Of a stretch of DNA of 64,000 nt, positions 1 to 7,615 are shown piece after piece. Origin of the DNA: Runella defluvii. Its GTDB lineage: Bacteria > Bacteroidota > Bacteroidia > Cytophagales > Spirosomataceae. The notes beneath the pieces are model-generated. The model searched no databases. It had not been told where the DNA came from and was given only the letters and a program-made list of their open reading frames with translations. The stretch lies in contig NZ_JACIBY010000002.1 of assembly GCF_014195535.1 (NCBI RefSeq), positions 352,206-416,205 on the forward strand, written 5' to 3'. The translations under genes were made by a program, and so were the position numbers. Numbering within the stretch: the stretch's first letter is position 1; each line of letters starts with the position of its first letter.

Positions 1-777
1 ATTGCATCCAACGGAGGAACTCCGCTGGTGGTTTCCGAAAACGAGCGCGTGCTAGGCGTCATTGAGCTGCAAGATGTGATTAAACCTGGCATTCAAGAGC
101 GTTTTGAACGATTGCGCAAAATGGGGGTAAAAACCGTGATGGTAACGGGCGACAACCCGCTTACGGCCAAGTACATTGCGCAAGTCGCAGGGGTAGATGA
201 TTTTATTGCCGAAGCAAAACCCGAAGATAAGATGAACTACATCCGCGCCGAGCAAGCCAACGGCAAACTGGTAGCCATGATGGGCGATGGTACCAACGAC
301 GCTCCCGCCCTTGCTCAAGCCGACGTAGGTGTAGCCATGAACAGCGGCACCCAAGCCGCCAAAGAAGCAGGAAATATGGTGGATTTGGACAATGACCCAA
401 CGAAACTCATTGAAATTGTAGAGATTGGCAAACAACTCTTGATGACGCGCGGAACCCTCACGACTTTTTCCATCGCCAACGACGTCGCCAAGTACTTTGC
501 CATTGTGCCTGCCTTGTTTATGACGTCCATTCCTGCCTTGCAATCGCTCAACATCATGCACCTCAGTAGTCCTGAAAGTGCCATTTTATCGGCGGTTATT
601 TTCAACGCAATCATCATCCCAATGCTTATTCCGTTGGCATTAAAAGGGGTAGCTTACAAGCCGATTGGGGCAAGCGCGCTACTTCGTCGAAACCTGCTAG
701 TTTACGGTTTGGGAGGACTTATTATTCCTTTCATCGGCATCAAACTCATTGATTTATTGGTGGGGAGTCTTGTTTAG
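1..777 (+). CDS. kdpB: Potassium-transporting ATPase ATP-binding subunit KdpB (3' part)
   Basis: P-type ATPase catalytic subunit of the KdpFABC high-affinity K+ pump in the inner membrane; it hydrolyses ATP to drive K+ uptake through KdpA. The reading frame is open from base 1, so the 5' part with the DKTGT phosphorylation site lies outside the window. What remains covers the end of the P domain, with the hinge motifs [10 protein letters not shown] and [16 protein letters not shown], the KdpB-typical [20 protein letters not shown], and the last membrane helices (FAIVPALF, then [17 protein letters not shown] and the final [18 protein letters not shown]). The stop is followed after 17 bases by the end of an antisense toxin frame, so kdpC does not follow directly as it normally does. 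Confidence 0.97.
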   Translation: MASNGGTPLVVSENERVLGVIELQDVIKPGIQERFERLRKMGVKTVMVTGDNPLTAKYIAQVAGVDDFIAEAKPEDKMNYIRAEQANGKLVAMMGDGTNDAPALAQADVGVAMNSGTQAAKEAGNMVDLDNDPTKLIEIVEIGKQLLMTRGTLTTFSIANDVAKYFAIVPALFMTSIPALQSLNIMHLSSPESAILSAVIFNAIIIPMLIPLALKGVAYKPIGASALLRRNLLVYGLGGLIIPFIGIKLIDLLVGSLV

Positions 778-794
778 GGCAAAAACCCCTCTCG

Positions 795-1052
795 TTAGTA
801 ATGCCCATGACAACTTACGATTGACACTTTTTCATTATCAACCTTATAAATCAGTCGATGTTCACTGTTAATACGACGACTCCAGTAACCTGTCCAGTTA
901 CCCTTCAATGGTTCTGGTTTGCCTATTCCTCTGAAAGGGTCACGTGTAATGTCAAAAATCAGGTCATTAATCTTATTAAAAACTTCCTGATTCAGCTTAG
1001 ACCAGTCAACATAATCTTTGTAGGCACTCGAATCAAAGTAAATGTTTCACAT
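795..1052 (-). pseudogene. YoeB-like RNase toxin frame with stop at codon 2
   Basis: Translating the minus strand gives an 83-residue frame that ends exactly like a YoeB/Txe toxin: DPFRGIGKPEPLKGNWTGYW, then SRRINSEHRLIYKV and the terminal SCHGHY. YoeB proteins are about 84 aa ribosome-dependent mRNA interferases; the Arg-Glu-His cluster and the terminal His-Tyr are the family's active-site region. The only ATG in frame (1052-1050) is followed at once by TGA (1049-1047), then AAC ATT TAC TTT GAT, which reads NIYFD as expected for a YoeB N-terminus. No other ATG, GTG or early TTG is in frame. The gene is therefore broken, starts at a rare codon such as ATT, or the TGA is a sequence error. It lies 3 bases after the antitoxin stop, in the same frame, as a typical TA operon. 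Confidence 0.75.
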
Positions 1053-1055
1053 AAA

Positions 1056-1313
1056 CTAAAGCGAACCAGATAACTTAGAAAACTCTTCCAATGAAAAAGC
1101 CACCACGCTTTCGCCTTTTTCTACATTACTGATTGCTTTATCCAGCCGTTCTTTATACTCATCTTTGGTCTCTAAACGTAAGGATGAGCGGGATGGTTTT
1201 TCGGCCACCTGAATTGTAATCTCGTAGTTGTCATTTCCTTTAAGTAGGTATTGTAACTTCTCTAGCAGATTAACCGTCAATTCCGATGGGCGTATTTTAA
1301 TGATTGTTTCCAT
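1056..1313 (-). CDS. Antitoxin of YoeB-type toxin-antitoxin pair
   Basis: 85-aa acidic protein starting METIIKIRPSEL and ending SVVAFSLEEFSKLSGSL. This shape (short beta-strand start, a helix with EYKERLDKAI, a terminal SLEEFSKLS-type tail) is that of Bacteroidota antitoxins paired with YoeB/RelE toxins; the C-terminal part would wrap the toxin. The frame is open further upstream, but the ATG at 1313, preceded by the purine-rich stretch AAAGAAAAGAAA, is the natural start. It is encoded antisense between kdpB and kdpC and diverges from kdpC with only 34 bases between the two start codons, so its promoter must overlap the beginning of kdpC. Family assignment rests on context with the neighbouring toxin frame. 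Confidence 0.75.
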   Translation of the reverse strand: METIIKIRPSELTVNLLEKLQYLLKGNDNYEITIQVAEKPSRSSLRLETKDEYKERLDKAISNVEKGESVVAFSLEEFSKLSGSL

Positions 1314-1347
1314 GTTGAATTTCTTTTCTTCAAAATTATAAAAAAAG

Positions 1348-1911
1348 ATGAAAACGCACTTTTTTTCTGCCGTTATTATGACCCTCACCACCTTTGTGCT
1401 TTTGGTCGTTATTTATCCTTTACTCGTTTGGGGAGCTGCGTTGGTAGCTCCTGCCCAAGGCCGTGGCGAGACAATTTCTGCCAACGGTCGGGTGGTTGGT
1501 TTTGCCAAAGTAGGTCAAAAATTCACTCATGATGCCTATTTTTGGTCGCGTCCTTCGGCGGTTGAGTACAATGCCGCTGGCTCGGGAGGCTCCAACAAAG
1601 GTCCTTCCAATCCCGAATACCTTGCACAAGTGCAGGCACGTATCGATACATTTTTAGTACACAACCCTGCTGTCAAAAAGGCTAACATTCCTGCTGAATT
1701 GGTTACCGCTTCGGGCAGCGGGCTTGACCCTCATTTGTCGCCCCAAGCAGCCTATATTCAAGTACCTCGTATTGCTAACATCCGTCATTTATCAGAAACT
1801 CAAGTAAAAGACCTTGTTCAGACCCATACCGAATCCCCTTGGCTAGGGTTGTTTGGCCCCGACAAAGTCAATATTTTAGCACTTAATATCGCATTAGACC
1901 AATTGAAATAG
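1348..1911 (+). CDS. kdpC: Potassium-transporting ATPase subunit KdpC
   Basis: 187 aa, the usual length of KdpC. The single N-terminal membrane helix (TLTTFVLLVVIYPLLVWG) is followed by the periplasmic domain with the family motifs YFWSRPSAVEYNAAGSGGSN, GLDPHLSPQAAYIQVPRIA and the C-terminal TESPWLGLFGPDKVNILALN. KdpC is needed for assembly and K+ affinity of the Kdp pump. It is normally co-transcribed directly after kdpB; here 570 bases with an antisense toxin-antitoxin pair intervene, so either the transcript runs through that pair or kdpC has its own promoter. The porin gene follows after 21 bases. Confidence 0.97.
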   Translation: MKTHFFSAVIMTLTTFVLLVVIYPLLVWGAALVAPAQGRGETISANGRVVGFAKVGQKFTHDAYFWSRPSAVEYNAAGSGGSNKGPSNPEYLAQVQARIDTFLVHNPAVKKANIPAELVTASGSGLDPHLSPQAAYIQVPRIANIRHLSETQVKDLVQTHTESPWLGLFGPDKVNILALNIALDQLK

Positions 1912-1932
1912 GTCATTTTTCCAAAAATCAAG

Positions 1933-3006
1933 ATGAAATCGCTCTTAATTGCTCTCCTCGCAGGCTTACCCCTATTCTCTCTTTTTGCGCAACATGATTC
2001 TACGTCCAGACTAAGCATAAGTGGCTACGTAGAAGCCTATTACAGCTATGACTTCAATCAGCCTGTCCGCAATGAACGTCCATCGTTTATCTATAGTCAC
2101 AACCGTCACAATGAGTTTAACATCAATTTAGGTTTTGTAAAAGCGGCTTATACGTCGCAACAATTGCGCGCAAACCTGGCACTCATGGCAGGGACATATT
2201 CCAACGCTAACTTAGCGGCCGAACCTGCCACTTTACGCAACATTTACGAAGCCAATGTAGGGATTAAGCTTTCCAAAAACCGACAACTTTGGCTCGATAT
2301 GGGCGTATTTTCATCGCACATTGGTTTTGAAAGTGCCGTTTCGAAAGATTGTTGGGCTCTAACCCGCAGCCTCATGGCCGACAATACGCCTTACTACGAA
2401 ACAGGGGCAAAAATTGGCTACACTTCCCCCAATGAAAAATGGTTGGTGTCAGGATTAATTCTCAACGGCTGGCAACAAATGCGTCGCCCCGACGGAAATA
2501 CGCGGCTGGCAATAGGTACGCAAGTAACGTTCAAACCCACCGCAAACGTCACGCTCAACTCTAGTACTTTTTTGGGAAGTCGCCCCGATGATGCTAACCG
2601 AAACCGTTTCTTTCATAATTTTTACGGGATTGTTCAGTTAACTCCCCAATGGGGCATTATCGCAGACATTGATTATGGAATGGAACAACGGCAAACGGGT
2701 TCCTCACAGTACGACCCATGGAGTAGTTGGGCGGTTGTTCTCAAATACCAAGCGCACCCCAAATGGGTCATCGCGGGAAGAATCGAAAACTACACCGATA
2801 AAACGGGGGTCGTTATTGCGACAGGAACACCTAATGGGTTTGTCACTAATGGTTTTTCGTGCAACCTTGACTTTGTACCACTTCCCAACGTTGCGTGGCG
2901 GATAGAAGCCAGAAACCTACAAAGTAAAGATGCGATTTTTGAAAAGCACGGAACGATCACTCGTCAAAATTTTACATTGACCACCTCTTTAGCCCTTTCC
3001 TTTTAA
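1933..3006 (+). CDS. Kdp-associated outer-membrane beta-barrel porin
   Basis: 357 aa with a clear signal peptide (MKSLLIALLAGLPLFSLFAQ). The mature part is a run of amphipathic strands rich in aromatic residues, starting LSISGYVEAYYSYDF and ending in a hydrophobic strand with terminal Phe (FTLTTSLALSF), the usual end of an outer-membrane barrel. Its place between kdpC and kdpD, 21 bases after kdpC and 4 bases before kdpD, fits the outer-membrane porins often found in Bacteroidota kdp operons; letting K+ through the outer membrane is an inference from that position. No specific channel residues can be named. Confidence 0.85.
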   Translation: MKSLLIALLAGLPLFSLFAQHDSTSRLSISGYVEAYYSYDFNQPVRNERPSFIYSHNRHNEFNINLGFVKAAYTSQQLRANLALMAGTYSNANLAAEPATLRNIYEANVGIKLSKNRQLWLDMGVFSSHIGFESAVSKDCWALTRSLMADNTPYYETGAKIGYTSPNEKWLVSGLILNGWQQMRRPDGNTRLAIGTQVTFKPTANVTLNSSTFLGSRPDDANRNRFFHNFYGIVQLTPQWGIIADIDYGMEQRQTGSSQYDPWSSWAVVLKYQAHPKWVIAGRIENYTDKTGVVIATGTPNGFVTNGFSCNLDFVPLPNVAWRIEARNLQSKDAIFEKHGTITRQNFTLTTSLALSF

Positions 3007-3010
3007 CCTT

Positions 3011-4141
3011 ATGCCCGCTCAACCACCCGAACCCAACGCGGCTTATTTCCTCGACCTGATTCAAAAATCAAAGCGGGGTAAGTTCAAAGTGTATATTGGC
3101 ATGAGTGCGGGCGTTGGCAAAACCTACCGCATGTTGCAAGAAGCACACACGCTTTTGCGGCACGGCGTCAATGTTAAAATCGGATTTATCGAAACCCACC
3201 GCCGCGCCGAAACCCACGCATTGCTAGAAGGGCTGCCGATGGTTCCGCACCGTACCGTTTTTTACCGTGGAAAAGAATTAGAAGAAATGGACGTGCAGGC
3301 CATCCTCAACCTGCATCCCGAAGTGGTAGTGGTGGATGAGTTGGCACATACCAATATTCAAGGGTCAAAAAATGAAAAGCGCTGGCAAGACGTACTCGAC
3401 ATTCTCAATGCGGGCATTAATGTTATCTCGGCCGTTAATATTCAGCATTTAGAAAGTCTCAACGAAGAGGTGTTTAACATTACGGGCATTGAAGTAAAAG
3501 AGACCGTGCCCGACAGCCTTTTGCAGCAGGCCAACGAAGTCGTAAACATTGACCTCACCGCCGATGAACTTATCACTCGGCTCAAAGAAGGCAAAATCTA
3601 CGATAAATCGAAGGTAGAGACGGCGCTAAACCATTTCTTTCAGGCCGAAAAAATCTTGCAGTTGCGGGAGTTGGCTCTCAAAGAAGTGGCCTCGCAGGTA
3701 GAGCGAAAAGTGGAAACGGAAGTCGTTCAAAAAGTGGGACTTCGTTCCGAACGATTTCTGGCCTGCATCAGTTCTAACCACGAAATTGCCCGCAAGATTT
3801 TACGAAAAACGGCCCGTTTGGCCAGTTATTACCAAGGAAAATGGTGCGTTCTTTACGTGCAAACCTCCAAAGAAGATGCCGACAAAATTGGGTTAGCAGC
3901 GCAACGGCACCTGATAAATAATTTTAAATTAGCCACCGAACTAGGCGGCGAAGTCGTACGTATAAAAAGCGACGACGTAGTGCAAGCTATTTTTGACATG
4001 GCCCAAAAACAAAACAGCACGAACATTTGCATCGGCAAACCACACGAGGGTTTTTGGAGAAGCGTAACGGGAAACTCGCTCTTTCATAAATTGCTCCAAA
4101 AAGTAGCCGACAAAGACATTGACTTAATTGTTATCAGCTAA
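3011..4141 (+). CDS. kdpD: KdpD sensor half (KdpD N-terminal + USP-like domain)
   Basis: 376 aa corresponding only to the cytoplasmic N-terminal sensor region of KdpD. A P-loop GMSAGVGKT is at residues 30-38 and a Walker B-like VVVVDELAHTN around 105-115; NVISAVNIQHLESLNE is another KdpD signature. Residues about 245-376 are a universal-stress-protein-like domain (RFLACISSN... FDLIVIS-type end). The four membrane helices, GAF and kinase domains of the E. coli protein (about 890 aa) are missing; the kinase is a separate gene downstream. Split KdpD of this kind occurs in other Bacteroidota. The ATG lies 4 bases after the porin stop, so it is translated as part of the kdp operon. Confidence 0.93.
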   Translation: MPAQPPEPNAAYFLDLIQKSKRGKFKVYIGMSAGVGKTYRMLQEAHTLLRHGVNVKIGFIETHRRAETHALLEGLPMVPHRTVFYRGKELEEMDVQAILNLHPEVVVVDELAHTNIQGSKNEKRWQDVLDILNAGINVISAVNIQHLESLNEEVFNITGIEVKETVPDSLLQQANEVVNIDLTADELITRLKEGKIYDKSKVETALNHFFQAEKILQLRELALKEVASQVERKVETEVVQKVGLRSERFLACISSNHEIARKILRKTARLASYYQGKWCVLYVQTSKEDADKIGLAAQRHLINNFKLATELGGEVVRIKSDDVVQAIFDMAQKQNSTNICIGKPHEGFWRSVTGNSLFHKLLQKVADKDIDLIVIS

Positions 4142-4143
4142 AA

Positions 4144-4226
4144 GGTCAGACGACAGTCAGACCGAAATCGCAAAAAAGGTAAGACGACAGTCAGACCGAA
4201 ACCGTTGGTCTGACTATCGTCTTACC
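4144..4226. repeat. Direct plus inverted 20-bp repeat forming a hairpin
   Basis: Three copies of one 20-base word lie between the two kinase halves. Copy 1 (4144-4163) and copy 2 (4178-4197, GGTAAGACGACAGTCAGACC) are direct, differ at one base and are both followed by GAAA. Copy 3 (4207-4226) is inverted and pairs with copy 2 over 19 of 20 positions around a 9-base loop (4198-4206). The stem is too long and lacks the uracil tract of an ordinary intrinsic terminator. It sits 17 bases before the ATG of the histidine kinase, so it may reduce or process the downstream message. Confidence 0.8.
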
Positions 4227-4243
4227 CTAATAGAACCCTCTCC

Positions 4244-5941
4244 ATGAAACTCAAAGTAAAATTACGCCTAGCACTTGGCTTTTTATTCGTCGTGATACTT
4301 CTCCTTGGCGGGTTAGGCGCTTGGTACCTGCAAAAACTGTCTCAAGAAGCCCAAGGGATTTTAAAAGACAATTACATTTCGCTTGAGTACGCTCGCGCGA
4401 TGCGTGGAATCATCGACGAAAACAACTGGAAATCCGAAGATTTTCAATCGTTTAATGAAGCTCTCCTTCAACAAGAACGCAACATTACGGAGCTCGGGGA
4501 AGGAGAAAGCACTCGACAAGTTCGCAACCATTTTAATGCGTTTCGGACTACCCGAGACAGCAGCCGCATTGGACTTATCAACAAACAGCTGAATACGATT
4601 GTTCAACTCAACATGCAATCCATTTTTCAAAAAAACGAACAGGTCAAAAAAATGGCTGACGAAATCTATTCCTACTTGGTTTTCATCGCCACGTTTTGTG
4701 CACTCATTGCCTTTTCGTTTATTATTAACTTCCCTCGGTATATTTCTGACCCAATACAGCAGCTTACCGAAGGTTTACGCGAAATTACCCGCAAAAATTA
4801 CGAACCTCGCCTAGGTGTAGAACGCAACGATGAACTAGGCGAAATGGCCAAAGCGTTCAATCAAATGGCACAAAAGCTCGATGAATACGAACACAGCAGT
4901 TTGGCGAGGGTTTTGTTTGAAAAACGCCGTACCGAAACCATCATCAACCAAATGAACGACGCCATCATCGGGCTTGATGAGCACAATCATTTGTTGTTTA
5001 TCAACTCAGTCGCAGCCACCATGCTCGGGCTTGATGCCGTTCAAATTGTAGGAAGATACGCCCCCGATATTGCCCTCAAAAATGACTTACTTCGTAGCCT
5101 TCTCAACAACGAACCGACGGCCAAACCACTCAAGATTTTCGCCAATGAACGCGAAAGCTACTTTTCAAAAGAAACGTTGGAGGTCACCAATGAAGAAAAA
5201 CGTTTGGGTAAAGTCATCGTTCTCAAAAACATTACGCCTTTTCATGACCTCGACCAAGCCAAAACCAATTTTATTGCCACCATTTCGCACGAGCTTAAAA
5301 CGCCCATTGCTAGTATAAAAATGAGCTTAAAATTGCTCGAAAACGACCGCATTGGCAACCTTAACGACGAACAAAAACTACTTGTCACCCAGATTCAAGA
5401 AGACAGCCAACGATTACTCAAGATTACGGGCGAATTACTTGATTTATCGCAGGTAGAGACGGGCAATCTTCAACTCAATTTTAGGAGCGTTTCACCCACC
5501 GAAATCGTGACTCCCGCCGTGGAAGCCCTTCAGTTTTTTGCTTCCCAAAAACAAATCGACATTCAAGTACAGATACCATCGACGCTACCTTTGGTTCAAG
5601 CCGATTCGGACAAAACCACTTGGGTATTGTTAAACTTTCTTTCCAACGCCATCCGTCACAGCCCCGAAAAATCAATCATTGAAGTAGAAGTAAAACCCAG
5701 TTCAAAAACTAATTGCATTGAATTTTCGGTCAAAGACTTGGGCAAAGGCATCGACCCCAAATACCAACAACGGGTCTTTGAACGCTATTTTCAAGTGCCC
5801 TCCAACGGCCAAAGCAAAGCAGGTACGGGGCTCGGGTTGGCCATTTCGAAAGAGTTTATCGAAGCCCAAAAAGGAAACATTGGGGTCGAAAGTGAAATTG
5901 GTCTGGGCAGCCGCTTTTGGTTTCAATTGCCTGTGGCATAA
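4244..5941 (+). CDS. HAMP-PAS sensor histidine kinase (KdpD kinase partner)
   Basis: 565 aa. Membrane helices at about 10-30 and 143-163 flank an extracytoplasmic helical segment. A HAMP linker (about 164-216, with DELGEMAKAFNQMA), a PAS domain (about 228-335) and the kinase core follow. The H-box FIATISHELKTPIASIKMS puts the phosphorylated His at 349; the ATPase part shows the N-box LLNFLSNAIRHSP, the G1 box DLGKGID and the G2 box GTGLGLAISKEF. It follows the kdpD sensor half, so it is probably the kinase that answers to it, but no response regulator (KdpE) follows: the next gene converges on the other strand and overlaps its end by 19 bases. The PAS and HAMP domains do not occur in classical KdpD. 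Confidence 0.93.
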   Translation: MKLKVKLRLALGFLFVVILLLGGLGAWYLQKLSQEAQGILKDNYISLEYARAMRGIIDENNWKSEDFQSFNEALLQQERNITELGEGESTRQVRNHFNAFRTTRDSSRIGLINKQLNTIVQLNMQSIFQKNEQVKKMADEIYSYLVFIATFCALIAFSFIINFPRYISDPIQQLTEGLREITRKNYEPRLGVERNDELGEMAKAFNQMAQKLDEYEHSSLARVLFEKRRTETIINQMNDAIIGLDEHNHLLFINSVAATMLGLDAVQIVGRYAPDIALKNDLLRSLLNNEPTAKPLKIFANERESYFSKETLEVTNEEKRLGKVIVLKNITPFHDLDQAKTNFIATISHELKTPIASIKMSLKLLENDRIGNLNDEQKLLVTQIQEDSQRLLKITGELLDLSQVETGNLQLNFRSVSPTEIVTPAVEALQFFASQKQIDIQVQIPSTLPLVQADSDKTTWVLLNFLSNAIRHSPEKSIIEVEVKPSSKTNCIEFSVKDLGKGIDPKYQQRVFERYFQVPSNGQSKAGTGLGLAISKEFIEAQKGNIGVESEIGLGSRFWFQLPVA

Positions 5942-6636
5942 ATCCGCCGAATAGCCACCAAATGCGCCCAAAATACCACAGGAACTACAAACCCTGGCAA
6001 CCAAATGAACGTTGATTTGAATACACCCACATTGGGCTGAGCAAAGTTTAATTGCTGAAATGGCAACGGGGCCGACAGAAGCGCCATGCCTACAATGTTT
6101 ACTAGCAAGCCCAACGCCACTAGGTTCCACGCCAACACAACCCACCGAGACAATGTGCCACGTTGAAGATACCATACGAGTAGTGGTGCAGTAATCCCCG
6201 CCAAAATATCCCAATTATAACCTTCAAACGTCATCATTTGTGGGATTTGATGCTCCAAAAACAAATACCAAAGTGATACCTCTACGGCCACTCGAAAGGT
6301 ATGCAGCCAAGTCAACGGTTTCAGCGGAAGTTGGTCAAGAAAATACCGCCCTTGGCGGGTTAAAAACAAGGAGGTAACGAATGCCATAGGCGGGACTAAG
6401 ACCACCAAAAAGCGCGGAGGCTTGGCATCCAACTGAGCAAAAAAGGGGGTTTGAGCAAGCCCCCAAAGCATACCCAACCACGCCAAGCCAACTACCAAAA
6501 AGTAGGAGGCAATACGCCGTGAAACGGTGCGCAACAGGCGACAAACAAACCATCCAAAACAGATAACTACACTCCCAAAGGCCCAAGAAAGCCCATCAGA
6601 AATGGGAATTGGAAAAAAATCAAGATTAGCCTGCAT
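5923..6636 (-). CDS. Seven-helix integral membrane protein, unknown function
   Basis: 237 aa, almost entirely membrane-embedded: hydrophobic segments at roughly 12-35, 42-66, 76-93, 113-129, 142-158, 165-187 and 210-232. Short charged loops and a proline in helix 3 (FLVVLVPPMAFVTSLFL) are visible, but no catalytic motif. I do not recognise the family with certainty. Its 3' end overlaps the histidine kinase stop by 19 bases in convergent orientation, and it is 118 bases downstream of the membrane LytTR regulator on the same strand, so it could be that regulator's target or partner; this is inference only. Confidence 0.7.
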   Translation of the reverse strand: MQANLDFFPIPISDGLSWAFGSVVICFGWFVCRLLRTVSRRIASYFLVVGLAWLGMLWGLAQTPFFAQLDAKPPRFLVVLVPPMAFVTSLFLTRQGRYFLDQLPLKPLTWLHTFRVAVEVSLWYLFLEHQIPQMMTFEGYNWDILAGITAPLLVWYLQRGTLSRWVVLAWNLVALGLLVNIVGMALLSAPLPFQQLNFAQPNVGVFKSTFIWLPGFVVPVVFWAHLVAIRRIYATGN

Positions 6637-6754
6637 TATTCAACGGTCAAAGTTTGGGCGTTATTACCCAGCCAAAGTAACCGTAGTTTTTGGCGAAGTG
6701 TAGAGCAGATTTATCCTTTAAAAAACGAACGGTAGCGATTTTGGGGATGAATGG

Positions 6755-7612
6755 TCAGGTGGAAGCCGCTTTTTCTAGCCATTTTTTAAACTCACCACTT
6801 CGATAGCGACTCACCACCACCTCTTCGGTGGCATCCACTTGTCGCAATGCAGGTACTAAGGAAACTATTAGCTTTCGATTGGCTTCCTCCTTTACCGCTT
6901 TTATGGCATTGACATAAACTACGAATTGGCGACTAATGACAAAAAAACACGAATAAACGCCCAATTCCTCGGACAATGTTATCAAAGAGGCATAACTTGT
7001 TGTGTGTTTGCTACCATCTGCTTTCACTAATAAAATCACCCCGCCTGAAGAATAAAAATAGGCTATTTCTGCGGGCTGTACCATCAACTGCCCGTGAGGC
7101 GTCGCTACTCGAATCAACGATTTTTGCGATGCCACAGGTAGTTTTTCGGGGGAAGAATTCGTTTTTTGCCAATAAATCGTTTGGAGTAAATAAAGGGAGA
7201 TATAAGCCCCGTTCACAACAATTGCAATGGTAAAACAAACGATTACCCCCGTAAACAGCAACGCAAATGCAGGCCAATGCCCCACATACACCCGCTGAGC
7301 CAGTGGAAAAACAAGCAGAAACGTCAGCAATGTTGCCCCCCCATTAAAAGCTAATTGCCGAGCAATTCGCTTCAATGGGTTGATATAAAATGGAAGCGAT
7401 GCATCTAACCACCAAAACAAACGTAGATTTATTTCCCAACATGACAGCATCACCGTAGCAACTGTCAGGAAATAAGGCCATGGAAAAGCATAATCTTCTT
7501 GCCAGGGGAAGCGCTTGGTAAATACCACATGAGATGCCACAAAAGCAGCAATAGGCACAAAAATACCCCTTGCCATCCAGTCTTGCCACCTCGATACTAC
7601 CTTTCCGCTCAC
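6755..7612 (-). CDS. Membrane-anchored LytTR-family transcription regulator
   Basis: 285 aa. The N-terminal half carries about four membrane helices (around 16-33, 46-62, 90-108 and 117-145). The C-terminal half (about 165-280) is a LytTR DNA-binding domain: LIRVATPHGQLMVQPAEIAY, then FFVISRQFVVYVNAIKAV and a basic end. Such proteins act as one-component regulators anchored in the inner membrane, without a receiver domain. The start is a GTG, three bases after the TGA of the upstream oxidoreductase gene, so the two are probably translated together. The signal sensed and the targets cannot be read from the sequence. Confidence 0.85.
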   Translation of the reverse strand: MSGKVVSRWQDWMARGIFVPIAAFVASHVVFTKRFPWQEDYAFPWPYFLTVATVMLSCWEINLRLFWWLDASLPFYINPLKRIARQLAFNGGATLLTFLLVFPLAQRVYVGHWPAFALLFTGVIVCFTIAIVVNGAYISLYLLQTIYWQKTNSSPEKLPVASQKSLIRVATPHGQLMVQPAEIAYFYSSGGVILLVKADGSKHTTSYASLITLSEELGVYSCFFVISRQFVVYVNAIKAVKEEANRKLIVSLVPALRQVDATEEVVVSRYRSGEFKKWLEKAAST

Positions 7613-7615
7613 AAA

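Noticed and set aside
858-1073. 71-codon plus-strand frame between kdpB and kdpC
   Set aside because: It is the antisense of the toxin frame, which matches YoeB; the plus-strand translation shows no family features.
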